Part shown: positions 26,940 to 35,166 of the stretch, one piece after another
Position numbering within the stretch: the first letter of the stretch is position 1
How the letters are laid out: each line of letters starts with the position of its first letter
Assembly: GCF_029607905.1 (NCBI RefSeq)
Contig: NZ_JAPHEH010000001.1
Span: 1,827,530-1,891,529 of the forward strand
DNA: 64,000 nucleotides
Source: Thiovibrio frasassiensis
Lineage (GTDB): Bacteria > Desulfobacterota > Desulfobulbia > Desulfobulbales > Desulfurivibrionaceae
Direction: 5' to 3'
The notes under the pieces: model-generated
What the model was told of the DNA's origin: nothing
Databases searched by the model: none
Seen by the model: the letters and a program-made list of their open reading frames with translations, nothing else
Position numbers and translations under genes: made by a program

Positions 26940-28172
26940 ATGACAATGACCGATGACAATAAAAGCTTCGCCGAAATGTTCCAGGAAACAGCCTCCGGCC
27001 CCAAGGAACGTCTGCGTCCGGGCCAGAAGATCGAAGCCACCGTGGTGCGGATTGCCAAGGAATGGATCTTTCTCGATCTGGGAGCCAAAAGCGAAGGGGC
27101 GGTGGCCAAAAACGAATTCACCGATGCGGAGGGCAACCTCACCGTTGCTGAAGGCGACCGGGTGCAGGTCTATTTTCTTTCCGAGAAGAATAACGAACGG
27201 TTGTTTACCTCCAAGGTAAGTGGCGGGGCGTTGGCCGGTCATCTGGACGAGGCATGTCAGAGCGGGATCCCGGTAGAGGGCACGGTGACCAGCGAGATCA
27301 AGGGCGGCTTTGAGGTGCGGTTTTCCGGGAGCGTCCGGGCGTTTTGCCCTTTTTCCCAGATGGATATTCGCCGGATTGAAAACAATGAGGAGTATATCGG
27401 CAATAAATTCGTCTTCAAAGTCACAAAATTCAGCGAACACGGCAAGAATATCGTTGTTTCCCGCCGGGCCCTGCTTGAGGAGGAACGGGCCCAGCAGAAG
27501 GAGGGGTTGCGCGACTCCTTGGCCATTGGCCAGACCGTCAAGGGGGTCATTACTTCCATTCGTGATTTCGGCGCTTTTGTCGATATCGGCGGCATTGAGG
27601 GGTTGATTCCGGTTTCCGAGATCGCCTGGGGGAGGATCGAGGATATTCACGAGCGGATCAGTGTGGGCCAGGAGGTGACCGTCACCGTGCTCAAGCTCGA
27701 TTGGGATCAGGACCGCTTCTCCTTCAGTCTGAAGGACTCCCTGCCCGACCCCTGGGATGGGATCAGCGGGATGTTTTCCGAGGGCAGCGTCGTCACGGGC
27801 AAGGTTGTTCGCCTTACGGAATTCGGCGCCTTTGTTGCTCTCGCGCCCGGCATCGACGGCCTGGTGCATATCTCCAAGCTGGGCGCCGGTCGGCGTATCA
27901 GCCATCCCCGCGAGGTCGTCCAAGTGGGCGATGCCCTTGAGGTGAAGATCGACAGTGTGGACCCGGAGAAAAAACGGTTGTCCCTCTCCTTGCCCCTGCC
28001 TGCCAAGGCGGAAGGGGCGGCGCAGACCGGGAAAGCAGGGGGGAAAAAGGAGAGGGGAGGGGGTGAAGGCGAAAATCAGGGAGATTTCCGTCAGTACATC
28101 GCGGAAAAGAAGAAGGAGTCCAAGCCCATGGGCACCTTTGCCGATCTTTTCAGCAAGGGGCAGACAAAATAG
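26940..28172 (+). CDS. S1 RNA-binding repeat protein (S1-like)
   Basis: 410 residues with four S1 OB-fold repeats, at about 20-85 (PGQKIEATVVRIAKEWIFLD), 105-165, 185-255 (IGQTVKGVITSIRDFGAFVDIGG) and 275-345 (EGSVVTGKVVRLTEFGAFVALAPGIDGLVHIS). A lysine/glycine-rich low-complexity linker and a short tail (MGTFADLFSKGQ) follow. It is shorter than ribosomal protein S1 (usually about 550-580), so I call it an S1-like RNA-binding protein. ATG 26940 has GGTGAG upstream. Confidence 0.85.
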   Translation: MTMTDDNKSFAEMFQETASGPKERLRPGQKIEATVVRIAKEWIFLDLGAKSEGAVAKNEFTDAEGNLTVAEGDRVQVYFLSEKNNERLFTSKVSGGALAGHLDEACQSGIPVEGTVTSEIKGGFEVRFSGSVRAFCPFSQMDIRRIENNEEYIGNKFVFKVTKFSEHGKNIVVSRRALLEEERAQQKEGLRDSLAIGQTVKGVITSIRDFGAFVDIGGIEGLIPVSEIAWGRIEDIHERISVGQEVTVTVLKLDWDQDRFSFSLKDSLPDPWDGISGMFSEGSVVTGKVVRLTEFGAFVALAPGIDGLVHISKLGAGRRISHPREVVQVGDALEVKIDSVDPEKKRLSLSLPLPAKAEGAAQTGKAGGKKERGGGEGENQGDFRQYIAEKKKESKPMGTFADLFSKGQTK

Positions 28173-28229
28173 GCCCCTTGTTGGGCTGTTGCCTGTTTTT
28201 CTCCCGAACCGGGAGAGCGTGTCTTAGCG

Positions 28230-28631
28230 TCAGCAGCTGTCGGTAGTGTCCAGGCTGTTTGACGCCCAACGGTACAGATAGTCGTTGAGCTTCAATTGCT
28301 GTTCAAGGGTGATGGAGTCCCAGGCGCCTTGTTTGGCGCATTTCGCGGAGCGGGTTTCAAAGACCCGGTTCCAGCCAGCCGAGCTTTTTGATTCTGCCCA
28401 GAGAAAGGGGGCGCCCTTGTCGTTGTTGCGGGTGTGGCAGCTCTTGCAGTTATTCGCAAAGAGTTTGCCGCCCTCGCCCCAAGGGCGGCTTTCCCACTCC
28501 AGTGGTCCATCGCTTAGAACCCGGCAGGTTTTGGTGGTCGCGTCATAGCGGGTTTTGGGGGCACCATGTGCCTGATTGACGAAGGCGGGCACGAGAAGCA
28601 GGGCGGCGAGGGACAAGGCGAAACGGTTCAT
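28230..28631 (-). CDS. Exported monoheme c-type cytochrome
   Basis: 133 residues with a signal peptide (MNRFALSLAALLLVPAFVNQAHGA). One heme motif CKSCH at about residue 60, preceded by GGKLFANN as in many class I cytochromes. Three further cysteines (TCRV, KCAK and the last residue) could form a disulfide. The Met after MRPP is used as start. It is divergent from a TetR-family gene, with a shared operator-like palindrome between. Confidence 0.8.
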   Translation of the reverse strand: MNRFALSLAALLLVPAFVNQAHGAPKTRYDATTKTCRVLSDGPLEWESRPWGEGGKLFANNCKSCHTRNNDKGAPFLWAESKSSAGWNRVFETRSAKCAKQGAWDSITLEQQLKLNDYLYRWASNSLDTTDSC

Positions 28632-28650
28632 GGGCGGCCTCATGATTTTT

Positions 28651-28668
28651 TTGTACCAAACGATACAA
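28651..28668. promoter_or_regulatory. Palindromic operator candidate between cytochrome and TetR genes
   Basis: TTGTA (28651-28655) and TACAA (28664-28668), with further matched inner positions (C at 28657 with G at 28662). It lies 20 bases upstream of the leftward cytochrome start and 30 bases before a rightward -10-like TATAAT (28682-28687). This is typical of a TetR-type autoregulatory site. Confidence 0.6.
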
Positions 28669-28751
28669 TATAAATATAAAATATAATCCTGTTTTGAAGG
28701 GTGTCAATCGATTTTCTTGATCGAACGGTAAAGGAAGTATCGGGGGGATCC

Positions 28752-29339
28752 GTGGCCAGGACAAAGGGATTTGATGAGAACCAGGCACTTGAAGCGGCCA
28801 TGCGCCTTTTTTGGCAAAAGGGCTATGCTGCGACCTCGTTGCACGATCTGGAATTAGGAACAGGGCTGAAGCGGGCCAGCATCTACAACGCCTTTGGCAA
28901 CAAACGCAGCCTGTTCAAGCGGTGCCTCTCCCTCTATATCGGCCAGGTGGAGGCAATGCTTGACACCGTCACTGGCGCGGCGGCGTCATCCCGGGAGGCG
29001 ATTAAGAAGTGGCTGGCCTTTGTCATTGATTTTCATTTCAATCCGGAAACACCGGGCGGCTGCCTGGCGGTTCTTTCCGCGCTTGAGCGGCATCAGCATG
29101 ATCGGGAAACCAAGGAGATGGTCGCGGCATTGTTTCGCCGCGAGCGGAAAGTGGTGGAGAAGGTGCTTGGGGAAGGGGTGCAACGGGGAGAGTTTCCCCC
29201 GGGCTTTGATTGCGCCGGAGTGGCTGCCGCGATCACCGCGACCACCTCAGGCATGGTTGTTCTGGCCATGGCCGATGCTCCGGTGAGCGCGCTCCAAGAG
29301 GTTGCCGGGGCAGTTGTCCGGCTGCTCGACGGGAAGTGA
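28752..29339 (+). CDS. TetR/AcrR-family transcriptional regulator
   Basis: 195 residues from GTG 28752, with GGGGGA upstream; an earlier GTG at 28701 would add 17 residues without support. The HTH is clear (TKGFDENQALEAAMRLFWQKGYAATSLHDLELGTGLKRASIYNAFGNKRSLFKRCL). The C-terminal half is the ligand and dimer domain. It probably controls itself and the divergent monoheme cytochrome through the palindrome at 28651-28668. Confidence 0.9.
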   Translation: MARTKGFDENQALEAAMRLFWQKGYAATSLHDLELGTGLKRASIYNAFGNKRSLFKRCLSLYIGQVEAMLDTVTGAAASSREAIKKWLAFVIDFHFNPETPGGCLAVLSALERHQHDRETKEMVAALFRRERKVVEKVLGEGVQRGEFPPGFDCAGVAAAITATTSGMVVLAMADAPVSALQEVAGAVVRLLDGK

Positions 29340-29354
29340 GCCTGGTCTGGGAGC

Positions 29355-30110
29355 TCAGTGGCTGCCCTGCCGCTGGCGGACGATCTCAAAAAGGATGACC
29401 CCTGCCGCCACCGAGGCGTTCAGGGAGTTGAGGCTGCCGGCCATGGGGATGGCGACCAGCTCATCGCAATGCTCGCGCACCAAGGGCCGCATCCCCTTAT
29501 CCTCGCCGCCGATCACCAGACAGACGGGGCCGGCAAATTTCGTTTCAAACACGGTCCGTTTCGCCTCGCCCGCCGCACCATAGACCCAGAATCCTTTCTC
29601 TTTCACGCTTTGCAGGCTGGTGACCAGATTGGTGACCAGGCAGAGTTTCAGGTGGGCCATGGCCCCGGCCGCCGATTTGGCGGCGGTGGCGTTGAGCGGG
29701 GCCGAACGGTCCTTGGGCAGGATGATGCCGGTTGCTCCGGCTGCCGCGGCGGTGCGGATGATGGCCCCCAAATTGTGCGGGTCCTGAATGGAGTCCAGCG
29801 CCACGATGAGCGGCTGCTCCTCATCTTTTGCCGCCTTCAATAACTCGTGCAGGCTGCAGGTGGAGACCGGCGCTGTTTTCGCCAATACTCCCTGATGGGT
29901 TTTGTCCGGAGAGCTGGGAAAGCGCTGACCCGGTAAAAAGCGGACCTTGACCCCTTGTTCCTGGGCCAGGGTGATGATTTCCTGGATCTTGTTGCCTGCC
30001 TTGCCCTGCTGGATCACCACCTCCCGTACCTTTTTGGGCTGAAGCCGTAACAGCTCAAGGATGGGATGGATGCCCCAGAGGATGTCATCGTTGTCAGGCA
30101 GGTTACTCAT
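29355..30110 (-). CDS. rlmB: 23S rRNA 2'-O-methyltransferase (RlmB/TrmH family)
   Basis: 251 residues. SPOUT methyltransferase with an N-terminal substrate-binding domain (about 10-85) and the trefoil-knot domain: DSIQDPHNLGAIIRTAAAAGATG, VIGGEDKGMRPLVREHCDELVAIPM and GSLNSLNASVAAGVILFE. In E. coli RlmB methylates G2251 of 23S rRNA. The start MSNLPD has GGAGA upstream. It is the last gene of the rfaE1 operon. Confidence 0.93.
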   Translation of the reverse strand: MSNLPDNDDILWGIHPILELLRLQPKKVREVVIQQGKAGNKIQEIITLAQEQGVKVRFLPGQRFPSSPDKTHQGVLAKTAPVSTCSLHELLKAAKDEEQPLIVALDSIQDPHNLGAIIRTAAAAGATGIILPKDRSAPLNATAAKSAAGAMAHLKLCLVTNLVTSLQSVKEKGFWVYGAAGEAKRTVFETKFAGPVCLVIGGEDKGMRPLVREHCDELVAIPMAGSLNSLNASVAAGVILFEIVRQRQGSH

Positions 30111-30137
30111 GGCGTCTCCATACAAAGATGACCGAGG

Positions 30138-30764
30138 TTATTGTGCGGCGAGGCCCATGGCCACGAGGTCGAGGGGGGTGCCGTTCGGATTGCGGCGCCC
30201 TTTGCAGCGTTCGGCGATGACCACTGCACGGAGGGTATCCACGGCCTCGTCCAGACGGTCGTTGATCACCAGATAGTCGTAGCTCTCGGCCTCAGCCATC
30301 TCCTTTCGGGCATTGTGCAAGCGTAGCTGCACGGTTTCCTCCGGGTCTGTGCCTCTCCCCCGTAACCGTTTTTCCAGCTCAGCCCACGAGGGCGGGGCAA
30401 TGAAGAGGAAGATGGCGCCCGGGTGTCCGCAATCCCGGAGCTGTTTGGCCCCCTGCACATCAATGTCGAGAAAAACGTCAAGCCCTTGTGCCTGTTGTGC
30501 CTCAATGGCCGCCCGACTGGTGCCGTAAAGATTGCCATGCACCTCGGCCCATTCGAGAAAGGCCTGCTCATCGCGCATCCCTTCAAAGGTGGCCCGATCG
30601 ACAAAGTGGTACTCCCGGCCGTCGCACTCGCCGGTCCGAGGGGCTCGGGTGGTGTGCGACACCGAAAAGGCAAGATTGGCTACCGTGGTCAGTAATTTTT
30701 TGAGGATGGTGGACTTGCCTGCCCCCGAGGGGGCGGAGATGACGAAAAGATTGCCGCGCATCAT
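30138..30764 (-). CDS. gmk: Guanylate kinase
   Basis: 208 residues. It converts GMP to GDP with ATP. P-loop [10 protein letters not shown] at about 10-19, [11 protein letters not shown] (GMP site), and [10 protein letters not shown]. It overlaps the remA stop by four bases; two consecutive ATGs are possible starts. Confidence 0.97.
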   Translation of the reverse strand: MMRGNLFVISAPSGAGKSTILKKLLTTVANLAFSVSHTTRAPRTGECDGREYHFVDRATFEGMRDEQAFLEWAEVHGNLYGTSRAAIEAQQAQGLDVFLDIDVQGAKQLRDCGHPGAIFLFIAPPSWAELEKRLRGRGTDPEETVQLRLHNARKEMAEAESYDYLVINDRLDEAVDTLRAVVIAERCKGRRNPNGTPLDLVAMGLAAQ

Positions 30765-31045
30765 TTGCCCGCCTTTTCCGGCTGCTCTTCCTCGTGCCTG
30801 TCGTAGGAGGTCATGAAGCGCAGGGTGATGGTTTCCGGCTGCACCGAGGAGAGGATCACGTGGTTGCTGTCCAGGATGATGATGGAACGGGTTCGGCGGC
30901 CTTCGGTCACATCGATGAGCCGTTTCTGTTCCTTGGCGTCTTCCCGGAGTTTTTTCATGGGCGAGGATTTAGGGTTCACCACCGCCAGCACCCTGCCGGC
31001 GAGAACGGAATTGCCGAAGCCCACGTTGATCATTCTCTGGTCCAT
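30761..31045 (-). CDS. remA: RemA/DUF370 family protein
   Basis: 94 residues. The sequence [69 protein letters not shown] is the DUF370 pattern. In Bacillus RemA is a DNA-binding activator of matrix genes; in proteobacteria it usually sits, as here, between yicC and gmk. The roughly ten-residue tail is acidic and variable. AAGGAAAGAG precedes the start. Confidence 0.92.
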   Translation of the reverse strand: MDQRMINVGFGNSVLAGRVLAVVNPKSSPMKKLREDAKEQKRLIDVTEGRRTRSIIILDSNHVILSSVQPETITLRFMTSYDRHEEEQPEKAGK

Positions 31046-31054
31046 GCTCTTTCC

Positions 31055-31936
31055 TTACTCAAGGTTCTGAATCTGTTCGCGGAGTTTTTCCACCTCGGTT
31101 TTCAACTCCACGCTGAGATGGGCGGTGGGCGCATCGCTGATCTTTGAGGCCAGGGTATTGATCTCCCGCAGGAATTCCTGAAGGAGGAAATCAAGCCTGC
31201 GGCCCACGGGCTCGTCCGCCTCAAGAAAGCCGGAAAACTGACTGATATGGCTGCGAAGCCGCACCACCTCTTCGGTGACATCGGCTTTGTCGGCCATGAT
31301 CGCCACCTCCTGGGCCAAGCGGAGCGGGTCAAGATCGACCCCCTGCAGGAGATTGGCCAAGCGTTCCTTGAGCTTCTCCGTCCTCCGTTGGACAATGGAG
31401 GGGATATCCTGGGCAATGCCCTCCACGGTCTTGGCAAACTCTTGCAAACGCTGGTCTAGTTCGGCCTTGAGCGATGCGCCTTCCTGCTCCCGCATACCCT
31501 GCGCCATGGTCAGCGCCAGGGTTAGGGCCTGGGATACCTCGGGCCAGACCGCCTCAAGGTCTTCCTCCTCCTCGTGGGCAACGATAATCTCCTTGTAATT
31601 CTGGATCATGGCCAGGGTCGGTCCGTCGGGCAGGGAGAGATCCTGGCGGATCTCCTCCAGGCACTGGTAATAATTGCGGGCCAGGGGCAGATTGGCGGCC
31701 AGCCGGATGGTGTCGCCCGCCTCTGCGCCGGGATTGACATAGACGTCAACATGACCCCGGTTATAGTAACTGGAGATCTCTTTTTTGATCCGGTCTTCAA
31801 GGCCGAGATACTTGCGGGGGATCTTGATGCTCAGATCAAGAAACTTGTGGTTCACCGAGCGGACCTCCACGGTCCAGCTTTTCGCCCCGGTCACTTCGCC
31901 TCGGCCGTAGCCGGTCATGCTCAACGGTCTGTTCAT
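31055..31936 (-). CDS. yicC: YicC-family endoribonuclease
   Basis: 293 residues with the conserved start SMTGYGRGE and the C-terminal TEEVVRLRSHISQF, GRRLDFLLQEFLREINTLASKI. YicC proteins are recently recognised endoribonucleases. It overlaps the rfaE1 stop by four bases and precedes remA by 9 bases. Confidence 0.94.
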   Translation of the reverse strand: MNRPLSMTGYGRGEVTGAKSWTVEVRSVNHKFLDLSIKIPRKYLGLEDRIKKEISSYYNRGHVDVYVNPGAEAGDTIRLAANLPLARNYYQCLEEIRQDLSLPDGPTLAMIQNYKEIIVAHEEEEDLEAVWPEVSQALTLALTMAQGMREQEGASLKAELDQRLQEFAKTVEGIAQDIPSIVQRRTEKLKERLANLLQGVDLDPLRLAQEVAIMADKADVTEEVVRLRSHISQFSGFLEADEPVGRRLDFLLQEFLREINTLASKISDAPTAHLSVELKTEVEKLREQIQNLE

Positions 31937-32922
31937 CCGATTGCCTCAAGAAGTTCCGCAGTGGAGGCCGTGGCCGTGCCCACCTTGCCGACGACGATGC
32001 CGGCGGCGAAATTGGCGATGGTGGCGGCATCGGCGGGGGAAAGGCCAACGGCCAAGCCCAGGGCCAGGGTAGCGATCACCGTGTCGCCTGCACCCGTGAC
32101 ATCGTACACCTCCTTGGCCATGGTGGGGATAGTGAAGAGAGGATGGCCTTTTTCGTACAAGGCCATGCCCGCCTCGCCCCGGGTGATAAGGACCGCGTCG
32201 CTCGCCAGTTTTTTCTGCAAAATATGGGCTGCGGTCTGCAGGTCTTCCTCGGTCTTGATGACCATGTCGGCCATGCGCTCGGCCTCGTGCAGGTTGGGGG
32301 TGATGATGGTGGCGCCGAGGAAGCGTTCCGGGTGCTGGGGCTTGGGGTCGATGATCACCGGGATCTTCCGTTTCTTGGCCCTGCTCCGCAGGTGTTCCAT
32401 CAGGGGCAGGTTGATCATTCCCTTATTATAGTCGGAGACGATGATCGCGTCAAAGCTCTCCAGATGATCGTCGATGAAGCGGCAGATCTCCGCCAGCCGT
32501 TCCGGGCTTGGCTCCCCGGTTTTTTCCCGGTCGAAGCGGACCACCTGCTGGTGCTGGGCTACGATCCGGGTTTTGAGGGTGGTGGGGCGGTTGCCGGTGC
32601 GGACAATCCCCCCGGTTGGGGAGCCGAGCTCCGCCAGCAGTCCCAAAAGATGATCGCCCATGGCGTCGTTGCCGATCAGGCCGCAAAGGGAACCCCGGCT
32701 GTTCTGGGCGTAAATGTTGTGCAGGACGTTGGCCGCCCCGCCGAGGAGCAGGTTCTCGTGGGTGACGTCGACCACCGGCACCGGCGCTTCCGGGGAGATC
32801 CGGGAAACAGAGCCCCAGATGAAGTGATCGACAATGATGTCGCCGAGCACCAGGATATTGGCCGAGCTGAACTTGCCAACCGCGGCGCGCAGTTGTTTTT
32901 TCTTTGTGCTGGACAGGGTCAC
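31933..32922 (-). CDS. rfaE1: D-glycero-beta-D-manno-heptose-7-phosphate kinase (RfaE domain I)
   Basis: 329 residues. A PfkB/ribokinase-family sugar kinase of the ADP-heptose route for LPS inner core. Signatures are DHFIWG, ISPEAPVPVVDV, GGAANVLHNI, the DYNKGMI region, and the anion-hole/base motif DVTGAGDTVIATLALGLA near the C-terminus. Only the kinase half is present; the nucleotidyltransferase half of HldE must be encoded elsewhere. Start GTG 32922 has AGGAG 8 bases upstream. Confidence 0.92.
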   Translation of the reverse strand: MTLSSTKKKQLRAAVGKFSSANILVLGDIIVDHFIWGSVSRISPEAPVPVVDVTHENLLLGGAANVLHNIYAQNSRGSLCGLIGNDAMGDHLLGLLAELGSPTGGIVRTGNRPTTLKTRIVAQHQQVVRFDREKTGEPSPERLAEICRFIDDHLESFDAIIVSDYNKGMINLPLMEHLRSRAKKRKIPVIIDPKPQHPERFLGATIITPNLHEAERMADMVIKTEEDLQTAAHILQKKLASDAVLITRGEAGMALYEKGHPLFTIPTMAKEVYDVTGAGDTVIATLALGLAVGLSPADAATIANFAAGIVVGKVGTATASTAELLEAIG

Positions 32923-33058
32923 GGACCGGCTCCTGGGTCATATTGCTAAGAGGGCAGGGTTGTAGAGATGAGGCGCAACCTGCCATTATGAAACGAGAAA
33001 AGCAATTATAGACCGCTTGGGGGGGTTGGGCAAGTAAAGAATGTTGCCTGGTCCGGAT

Positions 33059-33095
33059 GAAAAAAGGCCCTGCCGGAGATGGTTCCGGCAGGGCC
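33059..33095 (-). terminator. Terminator of the rhodanese operon
   Basis: A 12-bp perfect stem (33066-33077 with 33084-33095), loop GATGGT. On the minus strand the stem is followed by a T run (A's at 33059-33065). It lies about 55 bases past the rhodanese stop. Confidence 0.9.
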
Positions 33096-33148
33096 TGGCC
33101 CAGCAAAACAGCTGCGGGAGGGCAGCTATTTCTTAAGGAGCAACGGGG

Positions 33149-34465
33149 TTATTCGCTGATCTCACACTTGCCCTGTTCGCATTCAACATCGGCAATGAGA
33201 AAACGGCTTTTGAGACCTGCTTTGTCCAGGGCATTTTTGGCCATTTCGGCCCGGGCCCCGGTGGTGCAATGGATCAGCATCTCTTTGCCCTTGGGCAATT
33301 CGCCGACGCGTTTTTCAATCTGGTCCAAGGGGATGGCGATGGAATTTTTGAAGGCACCGGTTTGTACCTCATCCTTGGTGCGGACATCGAGGATGACCTG
33401 ATTGGTGGTGCCATCCATGGCTTTTTTGAATTCAGCCACCCCGACCTCGCCCTTGCCCATCTGCCGAACCCATTTAATGGCGCCAGGAGTTGGGCCACTG
33501 GCCAGTTTTTTGCCGGAGGCTGTCCAGGATTTGTCCCCGCCCGGCCAGATGGAGACGGTTTTTGCGCCCCACTTCTTGATCATGTTATAGCCCTTCTGTG
33601 CCTCAACAAAGGAGTTGGCGTAGACCACGATCGGGGCTTTGAGCGGGAGGTTGTCTTCTTGCGCGGCCAAAGAAGCCATGGGGATGCTGTGTGCCCTTGG
33701 GATGTGGCCCGCTTCATACTCTTCCTTGGTGCGTAAATCCACCAGGACGATGTTGCCTGTTTGGACAAATTTTTCGGAGGCGGTTACGCTTTTTCCCGCT
33801 TTTTTCCAACCGGGAATGCCTTCGAGCATGACATGTACGTTGGTGTAACCCATTTTTTTCGCCAGACCGGCGGAATGAGGACTCATGCCTCAGGTGTAGC
33901 CCCCGCAGTAAAAAATGAGTTGCAGGTCTTTCAGTTTGGCATCCCCGGGCAGGTAGGCAGCGCCGGTTTCACTCATCACGTTATCAGGGATGGAAATGGC
34001 CGTGGGAAGATGGCCTTCATGGTAACGCGGTGCCGGCCGGGAGTCGATCAGCACGTACTTGCCCTCATCCGGACCCATGGCAATGAGTTTGGCCACCTCA
34101 TCGGACTTCATTTCCTTCACGCCTTCGGGCAGGCTGGCCAGCTTTGGTTTGATGGTGGTGGCATATTTTTCATCCCCCCGCATTTCAAACTGAATGACCG
34201 CGGCTTCGCCTTCGTCCGCATGCTCAAGCCCGGTGGTTTTGTCATCGAACTTCAGGAATTCTGTTTTGCCCTTCACCTCAATGGAGATGGTTTTGGCCTT
34301 GTTGGATTTCCCGCTAACCTTACCGGCAAGGCTGTTGGTCTTCTGGGCGGCTTGCGGGGCAGGATCCGCGGCAAAAGCAGGGGGGCCGGTGAGGCTCGGG
34401 CCGCTTACCAGAAGCCCCGTAACGAGAAGAAACGGAAGCCATTTTCGTAACTGCTTGTTTTGCAT
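33149..34465 (-). CDS. Periplasmic triple-rhodanese selenoprotein (in-frame TGA read as selenocysteine)
   Basis: Two frames in the same phase are split only by TGA at 33890-33892; read through it, they give one 438-residue protein. Signal peptide 1-33, a beta-rich linker (about 45-95), rhodanese 1 (about 100-225), rhodanese 2 (about 230-330) and rhodanese 3 (about 345-438). The stop falls inside the active-site loop of rhodanese 1: Cys187-Gly-Gly-Tyr-Thr-[TGA 192]-Gly-Met, and the fold continues after it (HSAGLAKKMGYTNVHVMLEGIPGWKKAG). Twenty-one bases after TGA is a hairpin with stem CGCC/GGCG and loop GGTCT, the loop of the E. coli fdhF SECIS. Rhodanese 2 lacks the catalytic Cys; rhodanese 3 has it (HCTTGAR). 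AAGGAG precedes ATG. Truncation by a true nonsense mutation is the alternative. Confidence 0.85.
33860..33892 (-). promoter_or_regulatory. Bacterial SECIS-like element and UGA(Sec) codon
   Basis: Leftward: TGA at 33892-33890, 21 bases, then stem CGCC (33872-33869), loop GGTCT (33868-33864), stem GGCG (33863-33860), extended by U-A pairs. The E. coli fdhF element has the same GGUCU loop 18 bases after UGA, also in codon phase GGU CUG. Confidence 0.75.
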
Positions 34466-34947
34466 GATTGTTCTCCTTGCAGATGTGATGGTTGCTCTTT
34501 TATGGCGCTTTTCGTGTTCGGTTGTAGTGGTTTTCTTTCTGGGGGGAGCCTCTCTTGTGAAGAGAGTTGCTCCAGGGCATTGTGTACGCTCCGGAGCAGG
34601 GTTTGCGGTTCAAAAGGTTTGGTTATGCAACCCAGGCAGCCGTGATTTTTGAAGGCGTCGAGCGTTTTATCGCAGAGCTCTTCCGCCAGGACCAGATAGG
34701 GGGTTGTAATATCGTTGGCAGACAGGCTCTGCATGAAGAGGCGGCACACTTCTTCCGTGCCCGTATCGAGATCTGCGATGAACAGATCGATGGACAAAGG
34801 GGTATTGTGCAACCCTTTGAGCATGGTCAATGCTTCTTCCGTGGTATCGGTAAGCTGGACACGGTAATCGGCCTGTTTGAGCATCAGGCCGAGGCTGTGT
34901 TGCAGGTTGGGTTTGCGTTCGGCGAGAAGGATGTGTCGTGTTCTCAT
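34405..34947 (-). CDS. Single-domain response regulator
   Basis: 180 residues. The receiver fold covers about 1-125 (RHILLAERKPN, phospho-acceptor Asp59 in LFIADLDTG, and the lysine in CITKPFEPQTLL). Only one acid of the usual N-terminal pair remains (Glu10). The last 55 residues are polar and without a recognised domain, so this is not a standard DNA-binding regulator. Its 3' end overlaps the rhodanese selenoprotein gene by 61 bases. It is the first gene behind the sigma-54 promoter at 35011-35026. Confidence 0.82.
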   Translation of the reverse strand: MRTRHILLAERKPNLQHSLGLMLKQADYRVQLTDTTEEALTMLKGLHNTPLSIDLFIADLDTGTEEVCRLFMQSLSANDITTPYLVLAEELCDKTLDAFKNHGCLGCITKPFEPQTLLRSVHNALEQLSSQERLPPERKPLQPNTKSAIKEQPSHLQGEQSCKTSSYENGFRFFSLRGFW

Positions 34948-35010
34948 GCGCTCGGTGGTGTAAAGTTATTTTGCGGTGAAACTCCGTTGTTTATGCTGTT
35001 CTGTTTATAA

Positions 35011-35026
35011 AGCAAGATGGATGCCA
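35011..35026 (-). promoter_or_regulatory. Sigma-54 promoter of the receiver/rhodanese operon
   Basis: Leftward: TGGCAT (35026-35021), 5 bases, TTGCT (35015-35011). It deviates from the consensus only at the last base of the -24 box. The expected start is near 35000, giving a leader of about 50 bases. A sigma-54 activator gene ends 140 bases upstream. Confidence 0.8.
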
Positions 35027-35166
35027 AGGGCGATCATGTGTGAGTAACTGTCTGTAATGTTATGGGAAAGTTCTTGGTGTGGGGGGGTGGTGTTTCAGCT
35101 AGGGGTGCAAGGAGGTTTGCGGAAGGAGGGGCGATGCTGGGGGGCTGACTGTTTTCTGCTCGGCGT

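Noticed and set aside
26277-27923. Long leftward open frame opposite the S1-repeat gene
   Set aside because: Shadow of the S1 and phosphodiesterase genes; GC-rich codon usage creates open antisense frames throughout this window.
33149-33886. Independent double-rhodanese gene starting at Met 33886
   Set aside because: It would start in the middle of a rhodanese fold, without a ribosome site or signal peptide, right after the in-frame TGA of the upstream part; treated as one selenoprotein gene.
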